From Hyphococcus sp. (GTDB taxonomy: Bacteria > Pseudomonadota > Alphaproteobacteria > Caulobacterales > Parvularculaceae), in contig JAJFGF010000022.1 in the NCBI GenBank assembly GCA_021776245.1, positions 44,241 to 108,240 of the forward strand: a stretch of DNA of 64,000 bases, given 5' to 3'. Position numbers and translations under genes: made by a program. The notes below the pieces were generated by a model. That model did not search any database. It worked only from the letters and a program-made list of their open reading frames with translations, and was not told the DNA's origin. Position 1 is the stretch's first letter. Every line of letters starts with the position of its first letter. Below are positions 39,901 to 48,456 of the stretch, piece by piece.

Positions 39901-40461
39901 GAACAATCCGGGCAGGTCAAGGAAGTCGGCGTTGAGCTCTACCAGCATATGCTCGAAGAGGCGGTCGCGGAACTGCGTGAAGGCGGCGCCGCGGCGGAAG
40001 AGGCCTGGTCGCCGCAGATCAATATCGGAACATCAGTGTTGATACCGGAAACCTATGTCGCCGATCTCGATGTCCGCATGGCGCTTTACCGGCGTCTCGG
40101 CGATGTGCAGACCAGCGAGGAAATAGACGCGTTTGCCGCCGAGCTGGTGGACCGGTTTGGACCGATGCCGCCGGAAGTTGACCATTTGCTGCAAATCGTC
40201 GCGATCAAAGGAATTTGCCGCCAGGCCGGTATTGCAAAAATTGACGCCGGCCCGAAAGGCGCGGTCATTATGTTCCGCAACGACCAGTTCGCCAATGTCG
40301 CAGGGCTGGTCGCGTTTATTTCGCAATCGCCATATGATGCAAAACTGCGGCCCGATCAAAAATTTGTTTTTCGTCAAGCTTGGCCGGGGGAAAAAGCGCG
40401 TCTTAAAGGCGCGCGCAAAATTGCCGAAATTATTTCGGAAATTGCCAACGAGGCTGGTTAG
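36946..40461 (+). CDS. mfd: Transcription-repair coupling factor
   Basis: 1171 residues. It removes RNA polymerase stalled at lesions and recruits UvrA. Domain order is normal: UvrB-like N-terminus, polymerase-interacting domain (LSVGDLVVHVEHGIARYEGL), RecG-like motor with Walker A (GDVGFGKTEVAL) and DEEQ box (VDEEQHFGVKHKERL), then TRG and the C-terminal autoinhibitory domain. Start at 36946 follows a GAGG site; a TTG at 36934 would add four residues. Convergent with the next gene by 32 bases. Confidence 0.97.
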   Translation: MADAVTKMVSGVAKVNAEAAWTMTGHLPVYGAPEGADAMAVAAAARDGNRLVAHIARDGGRAAAMIQSLRFFAPDIPVVEFPAWDCLPYDRVSPTGAVASRRMAALVALSAAAPGALILVTSINAATQRTPPKDAIDDAALSLAAGTSYSMDNLSIYLAANGYARSSTVREPGEFAVRGGLVDIFPPGADEPVRLDFFGDTLESVRSFDAATQRTTKQLTCFDLAAASEILLTEQSISRFRSGFLAAFGAAGDDPLYEAISAGRSHAGAEHWLPLFYEDTDTLFDFLGDTLIFTDHLSEEAVEARIASVNDHYEARAEDAEQRKPRQSEFSAPAYRPLKPEALYLTTDEWRTRLGNANLRPFSPFAPPEGTRAFDLGAKVGRSFAAERAADNSNVFDAVIQHTASLRDAGKQPIVACWSEGSADRMRTVLGDHGCGEIRHAEDWNGVKRFDAPILTAVLGLESGFETADVAFISEQDILGDRLVRRTRRKRAENFLTEASSLSVGDLVVHVEHGIARYEGLKTLEVQGAPHDCLKLVYHGGDKLFLPVENIDLLSRFGSDDPNAQLDKLGGAAWQGRKAKMRARIRMLAEQLIAIAAKRAMRTAEIMGAPSGSYDEFCARFPFAETEDQENAIADVVEDLARGQPMDRLICGDVGFGKTEVALRAAFIAAMTGRQVAVVAPTTLLVRQHYKNFVTRFKGFPVKVGQLSRMVGASDAKAVRDGVASGQVDIVIGTHALLAKTIKFRDLGLVIVDEEQHFGVKHKERLKEFRADTHVLTLTATPIPRTLQLAMSGIRDLSLIATPPVDRLAVRTTVGPFDPVVARETLLREHYRGGQSFYVAPRIADLNGIAEFLTGELPELKYKIAHGQMSAGELEDIMTAYYEGKFDVLVSTTIIESGLDIPTANTMLIHHADMFGLSQLYQLRGRVGRSKQRAYAYLTTSPRKALTPGAERRLKVMQSLDTLGAGFTLASHDLDIRGAGNLLGEEQSGQVKEVGVELYQHMLEEAVAELREGGAAAEEAWSPQINIGTSVLIPETYVADLDVRMALYRRLGDVQTSEEIDAFAAELVDRFGPMPPEVDHLLQIVAIKGICRQAGIAKIDAGPKGAVIMFRNDQFANVAGLVAFISQSPYDAKLRPDQKFVFRQAWPGEKARLKGARKIAEIISEIANEAG

Positions 40462-41788
40462 CGTTCTCAGCGACGGCTTGACGCAACCGGCGCAAAGAAA
40501 CTGCAAGTGTTTCCTCGATACAATGACCCTGGGGACGCGCGCAAGCCGCTGTTTGCGCACGGACGGAAAAAAGATCGCTGTCTTTGGCGCCTCGAAAAGC
40601 CGTGCTTTCGAGAACGCCTTCGATTCGCAATGCAACGTCGGCAGCGGCGGCTTCGTTGGTAGACGGCATCAATATCAAAAAAGTGGTCGGTGCAATGCGC
40701 GCAACGACGTCTTCAGCGCGTGTCACGCGGTTGATTAAACGCGTCGCCTGATGAAGCGCGCGGCGCCCCGGCTCGACATTATCGGCGCTCTCCTTGTCCA
40801 CCGATAACTGGATGATGACGGTGGACATCGGCCGGGAGGTTTGGTCGGCGCGGGCGCAAAGCCGTCCGCCATGTTCAGCAAGAAAAGTTGGGGTGAACGC
40901 CCCTGACGGCGCGTCACGGACACCGTCGCCGGTACAAGCCTGTAAAAAGTCGCGCATGGTTCGGGTCAGTCTGGCCCGGCGCGTCAATAGCTGCACCTTG
41001 CCGGCCAGATCGTCGGGGATATGGGCGCTCAATGCAAATTCCCTTGCGCCCTTGCCGGCGAACAGGGCGGCGAGCGACGGATCGTCGGCCACATGAATAA
41101 TCGGCAGTGTGCTGTGCTGCGGGTGGCGGCGCAGAGCGCGCGCGAGGCTGAACAGCGGATCATTTTCGTCGGACGGCAGAAAAATGGCGCAGTCAAACGA
41201 ACCATGTTCAAGGGCGCGCATTGTCTGACCCACCGACAAAACGCAAACGCTTTGTTCGGCAATATGATTGATCGCATTGATCACCGACAGTGCAGGCCCG
41301 CCCGGATGGCCGGCGATCAAAACATGCGGGCGCGCGTCTGACGTGGCGATCGACGGAAATTCAACGAGCCGGCTCAGGGCGGCAAGGCTCTTTAGACGTT
41401 CGCCGGTCTCTTCAGCAATATTTCGTAAGCGGATCATATTGCGGCAGCGCTCAATGAGCGGCCCTGCAGCGTCGGTCAAACAGACGATCTCGCCATGGCG
41501 TTTCAATGCGTTTCGACCTGGCAATGCGAGGTCCGGATCAACAATGAAAAACAGGGAACATTCCGGCGACTTCCGGCGCAGTAAATTTGCTATCGCGACG
41601 GCTTTTTTGCCGGCTATTTTCTTGCCGCGAAGATCCACAAGCGCGAGGTCCGCATGCTTCGCCAAATCGGCTGATTGCAGGAGATATCCGGCGGCGCGAA
41701 AACTCGTGGTTAATTCCGCAAGCGCCTTTTCATCGCTGCAAACGCAGACGATGCGCGCGCGCGGCGCCAATTCAAGCGTGCTTGTCAT
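40430..41788 (-). CDS. Degenerate REC-GGDEF protein (PleD/PopA-like)
   Basis: 452 residues. Two receiver-like regions (roughly 10-125 and 150-265) lack convincing phosphoacceptor sites. The C-terminal part keeps GGDEF-domain structure (RAEDVVARIAPTTFLILMPST), but the signature reads APTTF instead of GG(D/E)EF, so cyclase activity is not expected. By architecture it resembles the PleD/PopA proteins of Caulobacter, where degenerate domains bind c-di-GMP; that role is inference. Its 3' end overlaps the mfd stop by 32 bases. Confidence 0.6.
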   Translation of the reverse strand: MTSTLELAPRARIVCVCSDEKALAELTTSFRAAGYLLQSADLAKHADLALVDLRGKKIAGKKAVAIANLLRRKSPECSLFFIVDPDLALPGRNALKRHGEIVCLTDAAGPLIERCRNMIRLRNIAEETGERLKSLAALSRLVEFPSIATSDARPHVLIAGHPGGPALSVINAINHIAEQSVCVLSVGQTMRALEHGSFDCAIFLPSDENDPLFSLARALRRHPQHSTLPIIHVADDPSLAALFAGKGAREFALSAHIPDDLAGKVQLLTRRARLTRTMRDFLQACTGDGVRDAPSGAFTPTFLAEHGGRLCARADQTSRPMSTVIIQLSVDKESADNVEPGRRALHQATRLINRVTRAEDVVARIAPTTFLILMPSTNEAAAADVALRIEGVLESTAFRGAKDSDLFSVRAQTAACARPQGHCIEETLAVSLRRLRQAVAENANQPRWQFPK

Positions 41789-41823
41789 TATCCCATCCAG
41801 ACCGCAGGCGGCGGCAGCGCTAA

Positions 41824-43584
41824 TTAGCGTTGCGTTCGCCCATTTCCGGCGGCATCATTCAAGATACGGGCCGAATTGTCTTTTTCGCCAGGGGGTTGAG
41901 GCGTTTCTTCTGCGCTCGCCGCAGCAGTGAGCAGCGGCGGCTGCCCAAGGCAGATATCGGGCTCGCCTGCGGCAGGGAAATAACCGCTCGCCGCCCGTTC
42001 CTGGTAGCAAGGCAGTGCAGCGAGAAATTCCTGCGGTTTCTGGTGCGGGCCCGCTTCGCGATAAAGATGGGCGGTTTGAACGCCCACATAGCGCCAATGC
42101 CAGGGTTCATGACTGTCCTCACCGGGCAAATAATCATTGCCGGGAGGATAAGACAGGATGAAACCAAAACGAAAAGCGTTTTCTTCAAAGCACTGATAAC
42201 TGCGATCAGTTGGCCGCATGAATCGATTATTAACGTCGATATCCGCGCCGAGACCGGTCTGATGTTCGGACATGCCGGGCGGCGTTACTGTGCCGCGACG
42301 GCCATTTCGCTGATACAGGATTCTTTGCGTTTCGTATGAACGATAACCGGATCGCAACGAAATGCTGTCGCCCGATTCTGACCGGCAAAGAGACACGAGT
42401 TGCGCCAGCCGCGCCGGCAGATTCGCTTCACGCGGGTCTGCGCCTTCATCGGCGGCAAGGCGCAATTTCATTTCGTCGACACTTGGCGCTTTGCTGATCG
42501 GGATCGAATATTGCGCTGCGGAAACGAGGTCGGTTGGCGCATAATCAGGCTCAAGGAGGAAATATTGCGAGACCGGGCGGTTGACATCGGTGCGGCGATC
42601 GCGTTCGCGGTTTACCGCATAGCGCTGATCGCCAAAGGCGTCTTGAAAAAGGCTGCGCATATGTTCGTAAAGCGCCTGGGCTTCGGTCATGCGGCCTTGC
42701 TGCTCGTAGATGCCCGCAAGGAGTTTGATGTAAAGGCTGAGGTCGGGGCTGTTGGAACCCTTCGCGCGTTCCTGTGCGTGAAAAGCGTCGAGATAGAGGT
42801 TTTCAGCATCGTCAAGACGGCCCATTTCGGCAAATACCGGGCCGAGAATAAGCGTTAATTGCACAGTATCCTGATGATCGCCGCCCAGCACGGCTTTACG
42901 GATATGATACGCCGCGGACAGCAAGGCTGCGGCGGCGTAAGCGCCTTCGTCGCGCATGGCGTAAAACGATCCGAGAGAGGCCATCTGGTTTGCTGTCGCC
43001 AGTTGCGCCTCCCGCCCCCTCGCCAAAGCTTCATATGGGCTGGCGTGGTTCAGCGTTTTTGTAAAAAGCGGTCGGACGTCTGCGACCTGTTCCGCATAAA
43101 ACGCATCCAGACTGTCGGGGTTATCGGCGGCGCCGCGCGATGCAGCGTCGCCCGCCAGTTCAATAAAGGAGGCGTAAACGGCAACGGCGCCTTCGAGATC
43201 GCCGGCCAAAATCTCCGCTCTGGCGCGTTCGTCCTGCAAACGGATACGCTCACGGATATCGAGATCTTGCGCCCAATCTGACGCAAGCGCATCGCCAAGC
43301 AGATCGACGCCGCGTTTGAAATTGTCGCGGCCAATCTGCGCCCTGGCGATACGGGCTTTGAATTCCGCAAGGGTATCGGCGCTTTCACCATTATTGATGC
43401 GCATCGCCAGCGCCCGTTCGCCATGCGCCGCCGCGCGCCTAGGCGCATCGGCCTCCAGCAACAGGTTGAAACGGCTCTCCGCCGCGGCGGGATCTGTGCG
43501 CAGCGCGACGTTGAAATAAGCCAGATATGCAATCGCCAGCAGCAAAAAAGCGCCGGCAAAGAAAATGGGCGAACGCAACGCCAT
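41824..43584 (-). CDS. Membrane-anchored TPR protein with C-terminal VanY D,D-carboxypeptidase domain
   Basis: 586 residues. An N-terminal anchor (MALRSPIFFAGAFLLLAIAYLAY) is followed by a TPR-rich middle (about 30-330) and a peptidase M15B domain. The catalytic Zn site is recognisable as SEHQTGLGADID and EPWHWRYVG; RSGYRSYETQ is also typical. It should trim peptidoglycan stem peptides in the periplasm. The ATG at 43584 is preferred; a TTG at 43611 would add nine residues. Confidence 0.85.
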   Translation of the reverse strand: MALRSPIFFAGAFLLLAIAYLAYFNVALRTDPAAAESRFNLLLEADAPRRAAAHGERALAMRINNGESADTLAEFKARIARAQIGRDNFKRGVDLLGDALASDWAQDLDIRERIRLQDERARAEILAGDLEGAVAVYASFIELAGDAASRGAADNPDSLDAFYAEQVADVRPLFTKTLNHASPYEALARGREAQLATANQMASLGSFYAMRDEGAYAAAALLSAAYHIRKAVLGGDHQDTVQLTLILGPVFAEMGRLDDAENLYLDAFHAQERAKGSNSPDLSLYIKLLAGIYEQQGRMTEAQALYEHMRSLFQDAFGDQRYAVNRERDRRTDVNRPVSQYFLLEPDYAPTDLVSAAQYSIPISKAPSVDEMKLRLAADEGADPREANLPARLAQLVSLCRSESGDSISLRSGYRSYETQRILYQRNGRRGTVTPPGMSEHQTGLGADIDVNNRFMRPTDRSYQCFEENAFRFGFILSYPPGNDYLPGEDSHEPWHWRYVGVQTAHLYREAGPHQKPQEFLAALPCYQERAASGYFPAAGEPDICLGQPPLLTAAASAEETPQPPGEKDNSARILNDAAGNGRTQR

Positions 43585-43758
43585 CGCCTTTGCTACCCCT
43601 CTAACACCCAATACCCCATCTCGACCGGAGTGACTTTATCACCTGGCCGCGGTCGAGGCGACCCTGCGCCGGCAAATATTTGGGCGATTGCTGGCGCTGG
43701 CGATGTCTTTTGGTTATCGCGTAGAGGTCAACCAGGTTTCACCTATAGCAGGACGATG

Positions 43759-44499
43759 ATGGCAAAAGGCGCGGGCAGACGGCGCATCTATTTGATGCGG
43801 CACGGTCATGTGGACTATTTCAAACCGGATATTACGGATCCGCGCGAGGTGCCCCTGACCGATGAGGGGCGGCGTCAGGCGGAAGCGGCGCGCGACGCGC
43901 TGCAGCATATCCACTTTGATATTGCTGTATGTTCCGGTTTGCCCCGAACGCGGGAAACCGCTGAAATTATTCTCGCGGGGAATGAATCGCCTCCGGAACT
44001 TGAAGTTGCCCGGGGGCTCGAAGAGCTGAAAAGCGGCTGGATCAAAGCAAAAACCCGCGAGGAATTGGCCGCGCGGCTGGCTTATTCATTTGACGACGCC
44101 CATGAGCCCGGCGCCCTATTCCTGCCCGAGGGCGAGGCTTTTGCCGGCGCCGAACGCAGAATCATCCGCGCTTTCGATGACCTAGTCCTGCTTGAGGACT
44201 GGCGCTCCGCGCTAGTGGTCGCCCATGAGGGGGTCAACCGGATTGCGCTGGGCTGGGCCTGCGGCGGGGGCTTGAAGACCATCGGCGCATTCGAGCAGGA
44301 TTTATGCTGCGTCAACCTTATCGACATTGATGTGACGCCGGCTGAAATCGGCGAGGGCCTGCAAATCGAGCGCATGGTCATTAAAGCTGTGAACGTCACG
44401 CCCTATGACTTTGTGAAGAAAGGGCTTTCCCTGTCGAGCCTCGAACATCTGTTCGACGTTGATTTTGGCGGGCCACGCCCGCCACACCCGGAAAAGTGA
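43759..44499 (+). CDS. Histidine phosphatase superfamily protein
   Basis: 246 residues. RRIYLMRHGHVDYF carries the catalytic RHG motif, and GLPRTRETAEII and VVAHEGVNRIALG give the second arginine and histidine. Members remove phosphate from sugars, nucleotides or proteins; substrate unknown. An AGGA site (43751-43754) precedes two adjacent ATGs (43756 and 43759). The frame is open far upstream, but that part overlaps the opposite gene. Confidence 0.88.
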   Translation: MAKGAGRRRIYLMRHGHVDYFKPDITDPREVPLTDEGRRQAEAARDALQHIHFDIAVCSGLPRTRETAEIILAGNESPPELEVARGLEELKSGWIKAKTREELAARLAYSFDDAHEPGALFLPEGEAFAGAERRIIRAFDDLVLLEDWRSALVVAHEGVNRIALGWACGGGLKTIGAFEQDLCCVNLIDIDVTPAEIGEGLQIERMVIKAVNVTPYDFVKKGLSLSSLEHLFDVDFGGPRPPHPEK

Positions 44500-44687
44500 T
44501 CGCCTCCCGATTGGCGCCGCTTAAACCGCGCTGAAAAATATGATTAATATTACGCGCGGGCATTGGCGCGTTTCCAAGCGAAGCGGACGCCGGTTCGCGT
44601 CAGGGAAATGCGACGGAACCGTTAAACAGAGCCGTCCGGCGATTGAGCCCTTACCGGAACGGCGCTGCAGAAATTGGGAGATAGACG

Positions 44688-45557
44688 ATGGCCTATGGTG
44701 CAAAGCGCGGCTTTAAAGCGCCCGGAGAATTTAAAGCCGCCGATATGTTGGGGCTGATCCTTGCCGCCGCCGCCGGCATTGTCGCAGCCCTGGTTACGGA
44801 TTTCCAGCAACAGGGTGAAATGTCAGCATTGTTCACCATTAACCAGTGGGCGGTTGCCCTGGGCGGATTGCTGGGATTTACCGATATTCCATTATGGATG
44901 GTCGTTATTGGCCTGACGGCGCTCGGCGCCGGATCGGTTTTCTATTTTCAACCGATCACACGCCAGGGCGCATTTGCCCAGGGCTTCGGTTTGCTGGCGG
45001 TGTTGGTGACGGCTGTGCCGGGCGATTATGCCGCCAGCATCGAGTCCATTGCCAATAATCTTGCGGCCGTAGAACCGGCGCCGCCGGGCGAGGCGTCCAT
45101 CACGCCGCGCCTGATCACTGCGAGTTTTTCGCCACAAGGGCTATTGTCAGCGCAAGCGCAGACGGCGCCGGTGCAGGAAACTCCGGATGCAGCAAAATAC
45201 GATCTCTATCTGACGATCAGTTTTGCCAATGGCGTGCCCGATGATATTGCAGGCATGATCCGGCGCGGCGCTATCCGAGGCCGGCTTCACAATGAAGACA
45301 CCAGGGAAACATGGAGTCTCTTCCGTTCAACCGGCGGGTCAATAAAGCGTCAGGGCGATCGCTTGATGATCGAGGCCGGTGTTCCGGCGCAAACTGAAAG
45401 CGCCCGGCTCTGGGTGCGCATCGAAGCGCCCGGTTATGTCATTGAAGAACAATCTGCATCGGCAGTGATCGGTGAGCCGCTTGAATGGCGCATTGATCTC
45501 AAACCGTCGAATACGCCGTTGATGGTTCAACGCCTGGGCAAGAGTTATTGGTTTTAG
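44688..45557 (+). CDS. Hypothetical membrane protein
   Basis: 289 residues. Three hydrophobic segments near the N-terminus (AADMLGLILAAAAGIVAALV, INQWAVALGGLLGF and IPLWMVVIGLTALGAGSV) are followed by a soluble domain of about 190 residues that looks beta-rich (KYDLYLTISFANGVPDDIAG, WVRIEAPGYVIEEQ). No family recognised. Convergent with the sigma factor gene. Confidence 0.7.
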   Translation: MAYGAKRGFKAPGEFKAADMLGLILAAAAGIVAALVTDFQQQGEMSALFTINQWAVALGGLLGFTDIPLWMVVIGLTALGAGSVFYFQPITRQGAFAQGFGLLAVLVTAVPGDYAASIESIANNLAAVEPAPPGEASITPRLITASFSPQGLLSAQAQTAPVQETPDAAKYDLYLTISFANGVPDDIAGMIRRGAIRGRLHNEDTRETWSLFRSTGGSIKRQGDRLMIEAGVPAQTESARLWVRIEAPGYVIEEQSASAVIGEPLEWRIDLKPSNTPLMVQRLGKSYWF

Positions 45558-45587
45558 ATCACCATTCAAAGAAGTATCGGCGGGCAA

Positions 45588-45637
45588 TTGATTGAATTCA
45601 ATGTTGAAACAATTGTTTCGACCTCGAATTCAATCAA
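45588..45637. repeat. Nested palindrome between convergent genes
   Basis: TTGATTGAATTC (45588-45599) is exactly inverted as GAATTCAATCAA (45626-45637). Between them lies a second perfect palindrome, GAAACAATTGTTTC (45606-45619). It lies in the 120-base gap between convergent genes. It has no T-run, so it is not a textbook terminator; it could be a protein-binding site or a transcript hairpin. Confidence 0.6.
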
Positions 45638-45677
45638 CAGCCCGACATATTCCATATCGTTCACAGGACACAGCAGC

Positions 45678-46913
45678 CTAACTATTCTCTTCAGCTGCTG
45701 TTCGCTGACCAATCAAAAACTCCCGCACGGCGGCACCGCTTGTGAGGCCGATTGCGCGCTCATAACAGGCAATGGCTGCGTTCGTTTCGCCGGCGGTGCT
45801 TAAGATATGCGCGCGCACCGCCCAGTAAGGCTGATAGCGGTCGGCATAGGCGGCGGCGATGCCATCGAGAATTTCCAATGCCTCTTTCGGGCGTTTGGCC
45901 GCCGCGAGCGCTGCCGCATAGCTGACTTGTGCGCCGACTGAAGGCGAGAGTTCTGTCAATTGCGCGTATAGCGAGACGATATCTTCGGTGGTGTCGCGCT
46001 GGTGTAAAATTGATGCAGCATGCGCGGACTGGATCGCGGCCTCGATCTGATAGGGTCCGACCCGGCGAAAGGTCCAGGCATGGCCCAAAGCAGTTTCGGC
46101 AGCCTCGACAAATCCGCGATCCCACAGTGCAGCGTCCTGGTCCTTTAGCGCCACATAGGCGCCGCCAATACGGCGTGCGGCTTTTCTGGATTCAGCGTGG
46201 AGCATCAAGGACAACAACCCCCAGGCTTCGGCTTCATCGGGCAACAATGTGGTGACAAGCCGGGCGAGATAAATCGCCTCACGGGTTAAATCCATCATAT
46301 CCGCCTCGGCGCCGTCGGCTTCATCCCAGCCGGCGCCGAAGGCGGCGTAAATCGCATCTAGAACTGCCGAGAGCCGTGAAGGTAATTCCTCAACGCCGGG
46401 GGGATCGAATGGTATGCCGGCAGTTTTTATCTTCCGCTTGGCGCGCACCAGCCGGCCGCTCATGGCCGCTGGCGACAATAGAAAGGCCGAAGCGATACGG
46501 GCGGCGTCAAGGCCAAGAACCGTCTGCAGCATAAGCGGGGTTCTGATCGTTGAATCGATCGCCGGGTGGGCGCAGATAAACAAAAGTTTCAGCCGTTCAT
46601 CCGGAAATGTCGCATCGCTCTGCGTTGCGGCTTCCGCTTCTTCCGCGACCAGCGAAAGAGCCGGCAACGCGTCGGTCTGTGTTTTGCGGCGGCGCGAATG
46701 ATCGATCAGTTTTCGCCGCGCAGCCGTCAACAGCCAGGCTTCGGGCGCGTCGGGAACGCCTTTTACCGGCCAGGTTTCCAGGGCGGCGCGAAATGCATCG
46801 GCGAGCGCATCTTCAGCCGCGGCGACGTCGCGGGTGCGTGATGACAGCCAGGCCAGCAGACGGCCGTAAGAGGCGCGGGCGGTTTCTTCCGCAATCGCCC
46901 GCGCATCGTCCAC
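45678..46913 (-). CDS. ECF RNA polymerase sigma factor with TPR-like C-terminal extension (ECF42-like)
   Basis: 411 residues from a GTG one base after the previous stop. Region 2 (YGRLLAWLSSRTRDVAAAEDALADAFRAALETWP) and region 4 (LDAARIASAFLLSPAAMSGRLVRAKRK) are followed by a long extension with DUF6596 and TPR-like repeats (LLPDEAEAWGLLSLMLHAE). This architecture, next to DGPF/YCII proteins, is that of the ECF42 group, which lacks a classical anti-sigma factor. The inducer is unknown. Confidence 0.85.
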   Translation of the reverse strand: MDDARAIAEETARASYGRLLAWLSSRTRDVAAAEDALADAFRAALETWPVKGVPDAPEAWLLTAARRKLIDHSRRRKTQTDALPALSLVAEEAEAATQSDATFPDERLKLLFICAHPAIDSTIRTPLMLQTVLGLDAARIASAFLLSPAAMSGRLVRAKRKIKTAGIPFDPPGVEELPSRLSAVLDAIYAAFGAGWDEADGAEADMMDLTREAIYLARLVTTLLPDEAEAWGLLSLMLHAESRKAARRIGGAYVALKDQDAALWDRGFVEAAETALGHAWTFRRVGPYQIEAAIQSAHAASILHQRDTTEDIVSLYAQLTELSPSVGAQVSYAAALAAAKRPKEALEILDGIAAAYADRYQPYWAVRAHILSTAGETNAAIACYERAIGLTSGAAVREFLIGQRTAAEENS

Positions 46914-46914
46914 T

Positions 46915-47256
46915 CTATTCCCCGATATTCCAGACCGGGCGCACTTCCACATGTCCAAAACTTGCGCAAGGACAGCGCGCCGCCCAGTCCAGCGCATCAT
47001 CGAGGTTTTTTGCCTCGACCATGTAAAACCCGCCAAGCTGTTCCTTGCCGTCGGCAAACGGCCCGTCATGGACGCCTGATGCGCGAACGCGTTTTGCCTC
47101 GCGCGAATGGTTGAGCGGCGCGCCGGCAATATAGGCGCCTGATTTCCTGAGAGCTTCCGTATACGCCATATAAGAACCGAAGATTTCATTCTTCCTGGTT
47201 TCTTCCATGCTATCCCAGTTATCTTCATCGTCGTGGAGGAGAAACAGATATTTCAT
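46915..47256 (-). CDS. YCII/DGPF-domain protein, copy 2
   Basis: 113 residues with MKYLFLLHDDEDNWDS, the DGPF motif (VHDGPFADGKEQLGGF) and a typical LDDALDWAARCP segment. Proteins of this family accompany ECF42 sigma factors; their biochemical role is unsettled. It overlaps the preceding DGPF gene by four bases and lies one base before the sigma factor start. Confidence 0.88.
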   Translation of the reverse strand: MKYLFLLHDDEDNWDSMEETRKNEIFGSYMAYTEALRKSGAYIAGAPLNHSREAKRVRASGVHDGPFADGKEQLGGFYMVEAKNLDDALDWAARCPCASFGHVEVRPVWNIGE

Positions 47257-47621
47257 GATGCATCCCCCTCTTCGAGATAGGGCACCGGGCGAACGTCAAC
47301 ATATCCGTTTTTCGCCGCGGGACATCTCGCCGCCCATTCGACGGCGCGATCCATGTCGGCGACATCAATGATGCAAAATCCGCCGAGCTGCTCCTTTGTA
47401 TCCGGAAAGGGCCCGTCTTCGACTTTGCGCACGCCGTCTCTGACGGAAATGACCGTCGCGGCGGACGGCGCCTCAAGCGCTGCGCTTTCGCCCATGGCGC
47501 CGGCTTCCCGGAGCGCGCCGCCAAAGGCGTACCATTCGCCCATATAGGCGTCGAATTTTTCCTTGTTGTCTCGCAGCGCGAAATCTTCCGGCGCTTCGTT
47601 AGCCAGCAGCATCACTTTCAT
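47253..47621 (-). CDS. YCII/DGPF-domain protein, copy 1
   Basis: 122 residues starting MKVMLLANEAPEDFALRDN, with KVEDGPFPDTKEQLGGFCII holding the DGPF motif and MDRAVEWAARCPA. It is the first gene of a three-gene operon with copy 2 and the ECF sigma factor. The start at 47621 follows GGGAGAT; an upstream extension to 47711 is not supported. The two copies are clearly homologous but diverged. Confidence 0.88.
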   Translation of the reverse strand: MKVMLLANEAPEDFALRDNKEKFDAYMGEWYAFGGALREAGAMGESAALEAPSAATVISVRDGVRKVEDGPFPDTKEQLGGFCIIDVADMDRAVEWAARCPAAKNGYVDVRPVPYLEEGDAS

Positions 47622-47719
47622 CGGGATCTCCCATTCTGTTCCAGACGCATTTGCGCGGCGTTCACCGCCACCATAACCAGGACGCGCGGCGATCCAACAT
47701 TTCGACAGCAATTGTCTCG

Positions 47720-48382
47720 CTAATCGCCAAAAGTCCGCAGGAGATTATTCCGGAGATTGGTGAGCCGCGCTAGCGTCACTTGCGGCGCGCCGCTCTCGCG
47801 CAGTTCCGCCAGCGACGTTTCGACGTCAAAGATCAGCTGGCGATGGATCGGTAGTTTGACGCGGCTTTTCAGCCAGCCGATGCAGGCGAGCCTTGTCCCC
47901 TTTGTCACCGCCTCGACGCGATGCACCGCTGTTGAAGGATAGAGAACGACGCTGCCGGCCGGTCCCTTTATCGCATCTTCGTGCCCGGCATTGTCGATCA
48001 CCAGCGCCCCGCCCTCGTAACTTTCCGGATCGTTCAAAAAGACAGTGAAGGACAAATCCGTGCGCAGCCCGTCAATATAGGCGGCGTCCACATGATCGCC
48101 ATAGGCCATTCCGCCCTGATAACGATTGACCATCATCCGCCCGAAGGCGGCCGGCTGCGCCGCCGCGCAAAAAACCGAATGGGCGCGCAGCGCTTTTTCT
48201 ATTTTTGCCGTGACCCCTTTGACCGGCGCGGCCGACCGGTCAGCCTGCTCATTGGATTTCGCGGCGCGGGCCCCGCCCCTGGCCGTTTCCTTGCCGTCCC
48301 GCCACAGGTCCGGATCGGCGACGGCGTCCCTGATGGCGGCACAGTCATGGTCTTGCAAAATATCGGCAATCTGAAGCAGCAT
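47720..48382 (-). CDS. PiuC/YbiX-like Fe(II)/2-oxoglutarate dioxygenase
   Basis: 220 residues. The metal-binding HxD motif is YGDHVDAA and the distal His is in STAVHRVEAVTKGTRLACIGW; NRYQGGMAYGDHVD is typical of PiuC. PiuC homologues are linked to iron and TonB-receptor genes in many bacteria. It is divergent from a secreted acidic protein with 74 bases between. Confidence 0.9.
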   Translation of the reverse strand: MLLQIADILQDHDCAAIRDAVADPDLWRDGKETARGGARAAKSNEQADRSAAPVKGVTAKIEKALRAHSVFCAAAQPAAFGRMMVNRYQGGMAYGDHVDAAYIDGLRTDLSFTVFLNDPESYEGGALVIDNAGHEDAIKGPAGSVVLYPSTAVHRVEAVTKGTRLACIGWLKSRVKLPIHRQLIFDVETSLAELRESGAPQVTLARLTNLRNNLLRTFGD

Positions 48383-48456
48383 GGGGCCCTGTTAAGAATG
48401 ATTTGCAAAATCCGCCCAGTCTTTTACCATGAAGCCAACAGTTTCGGAGGCGCAAG

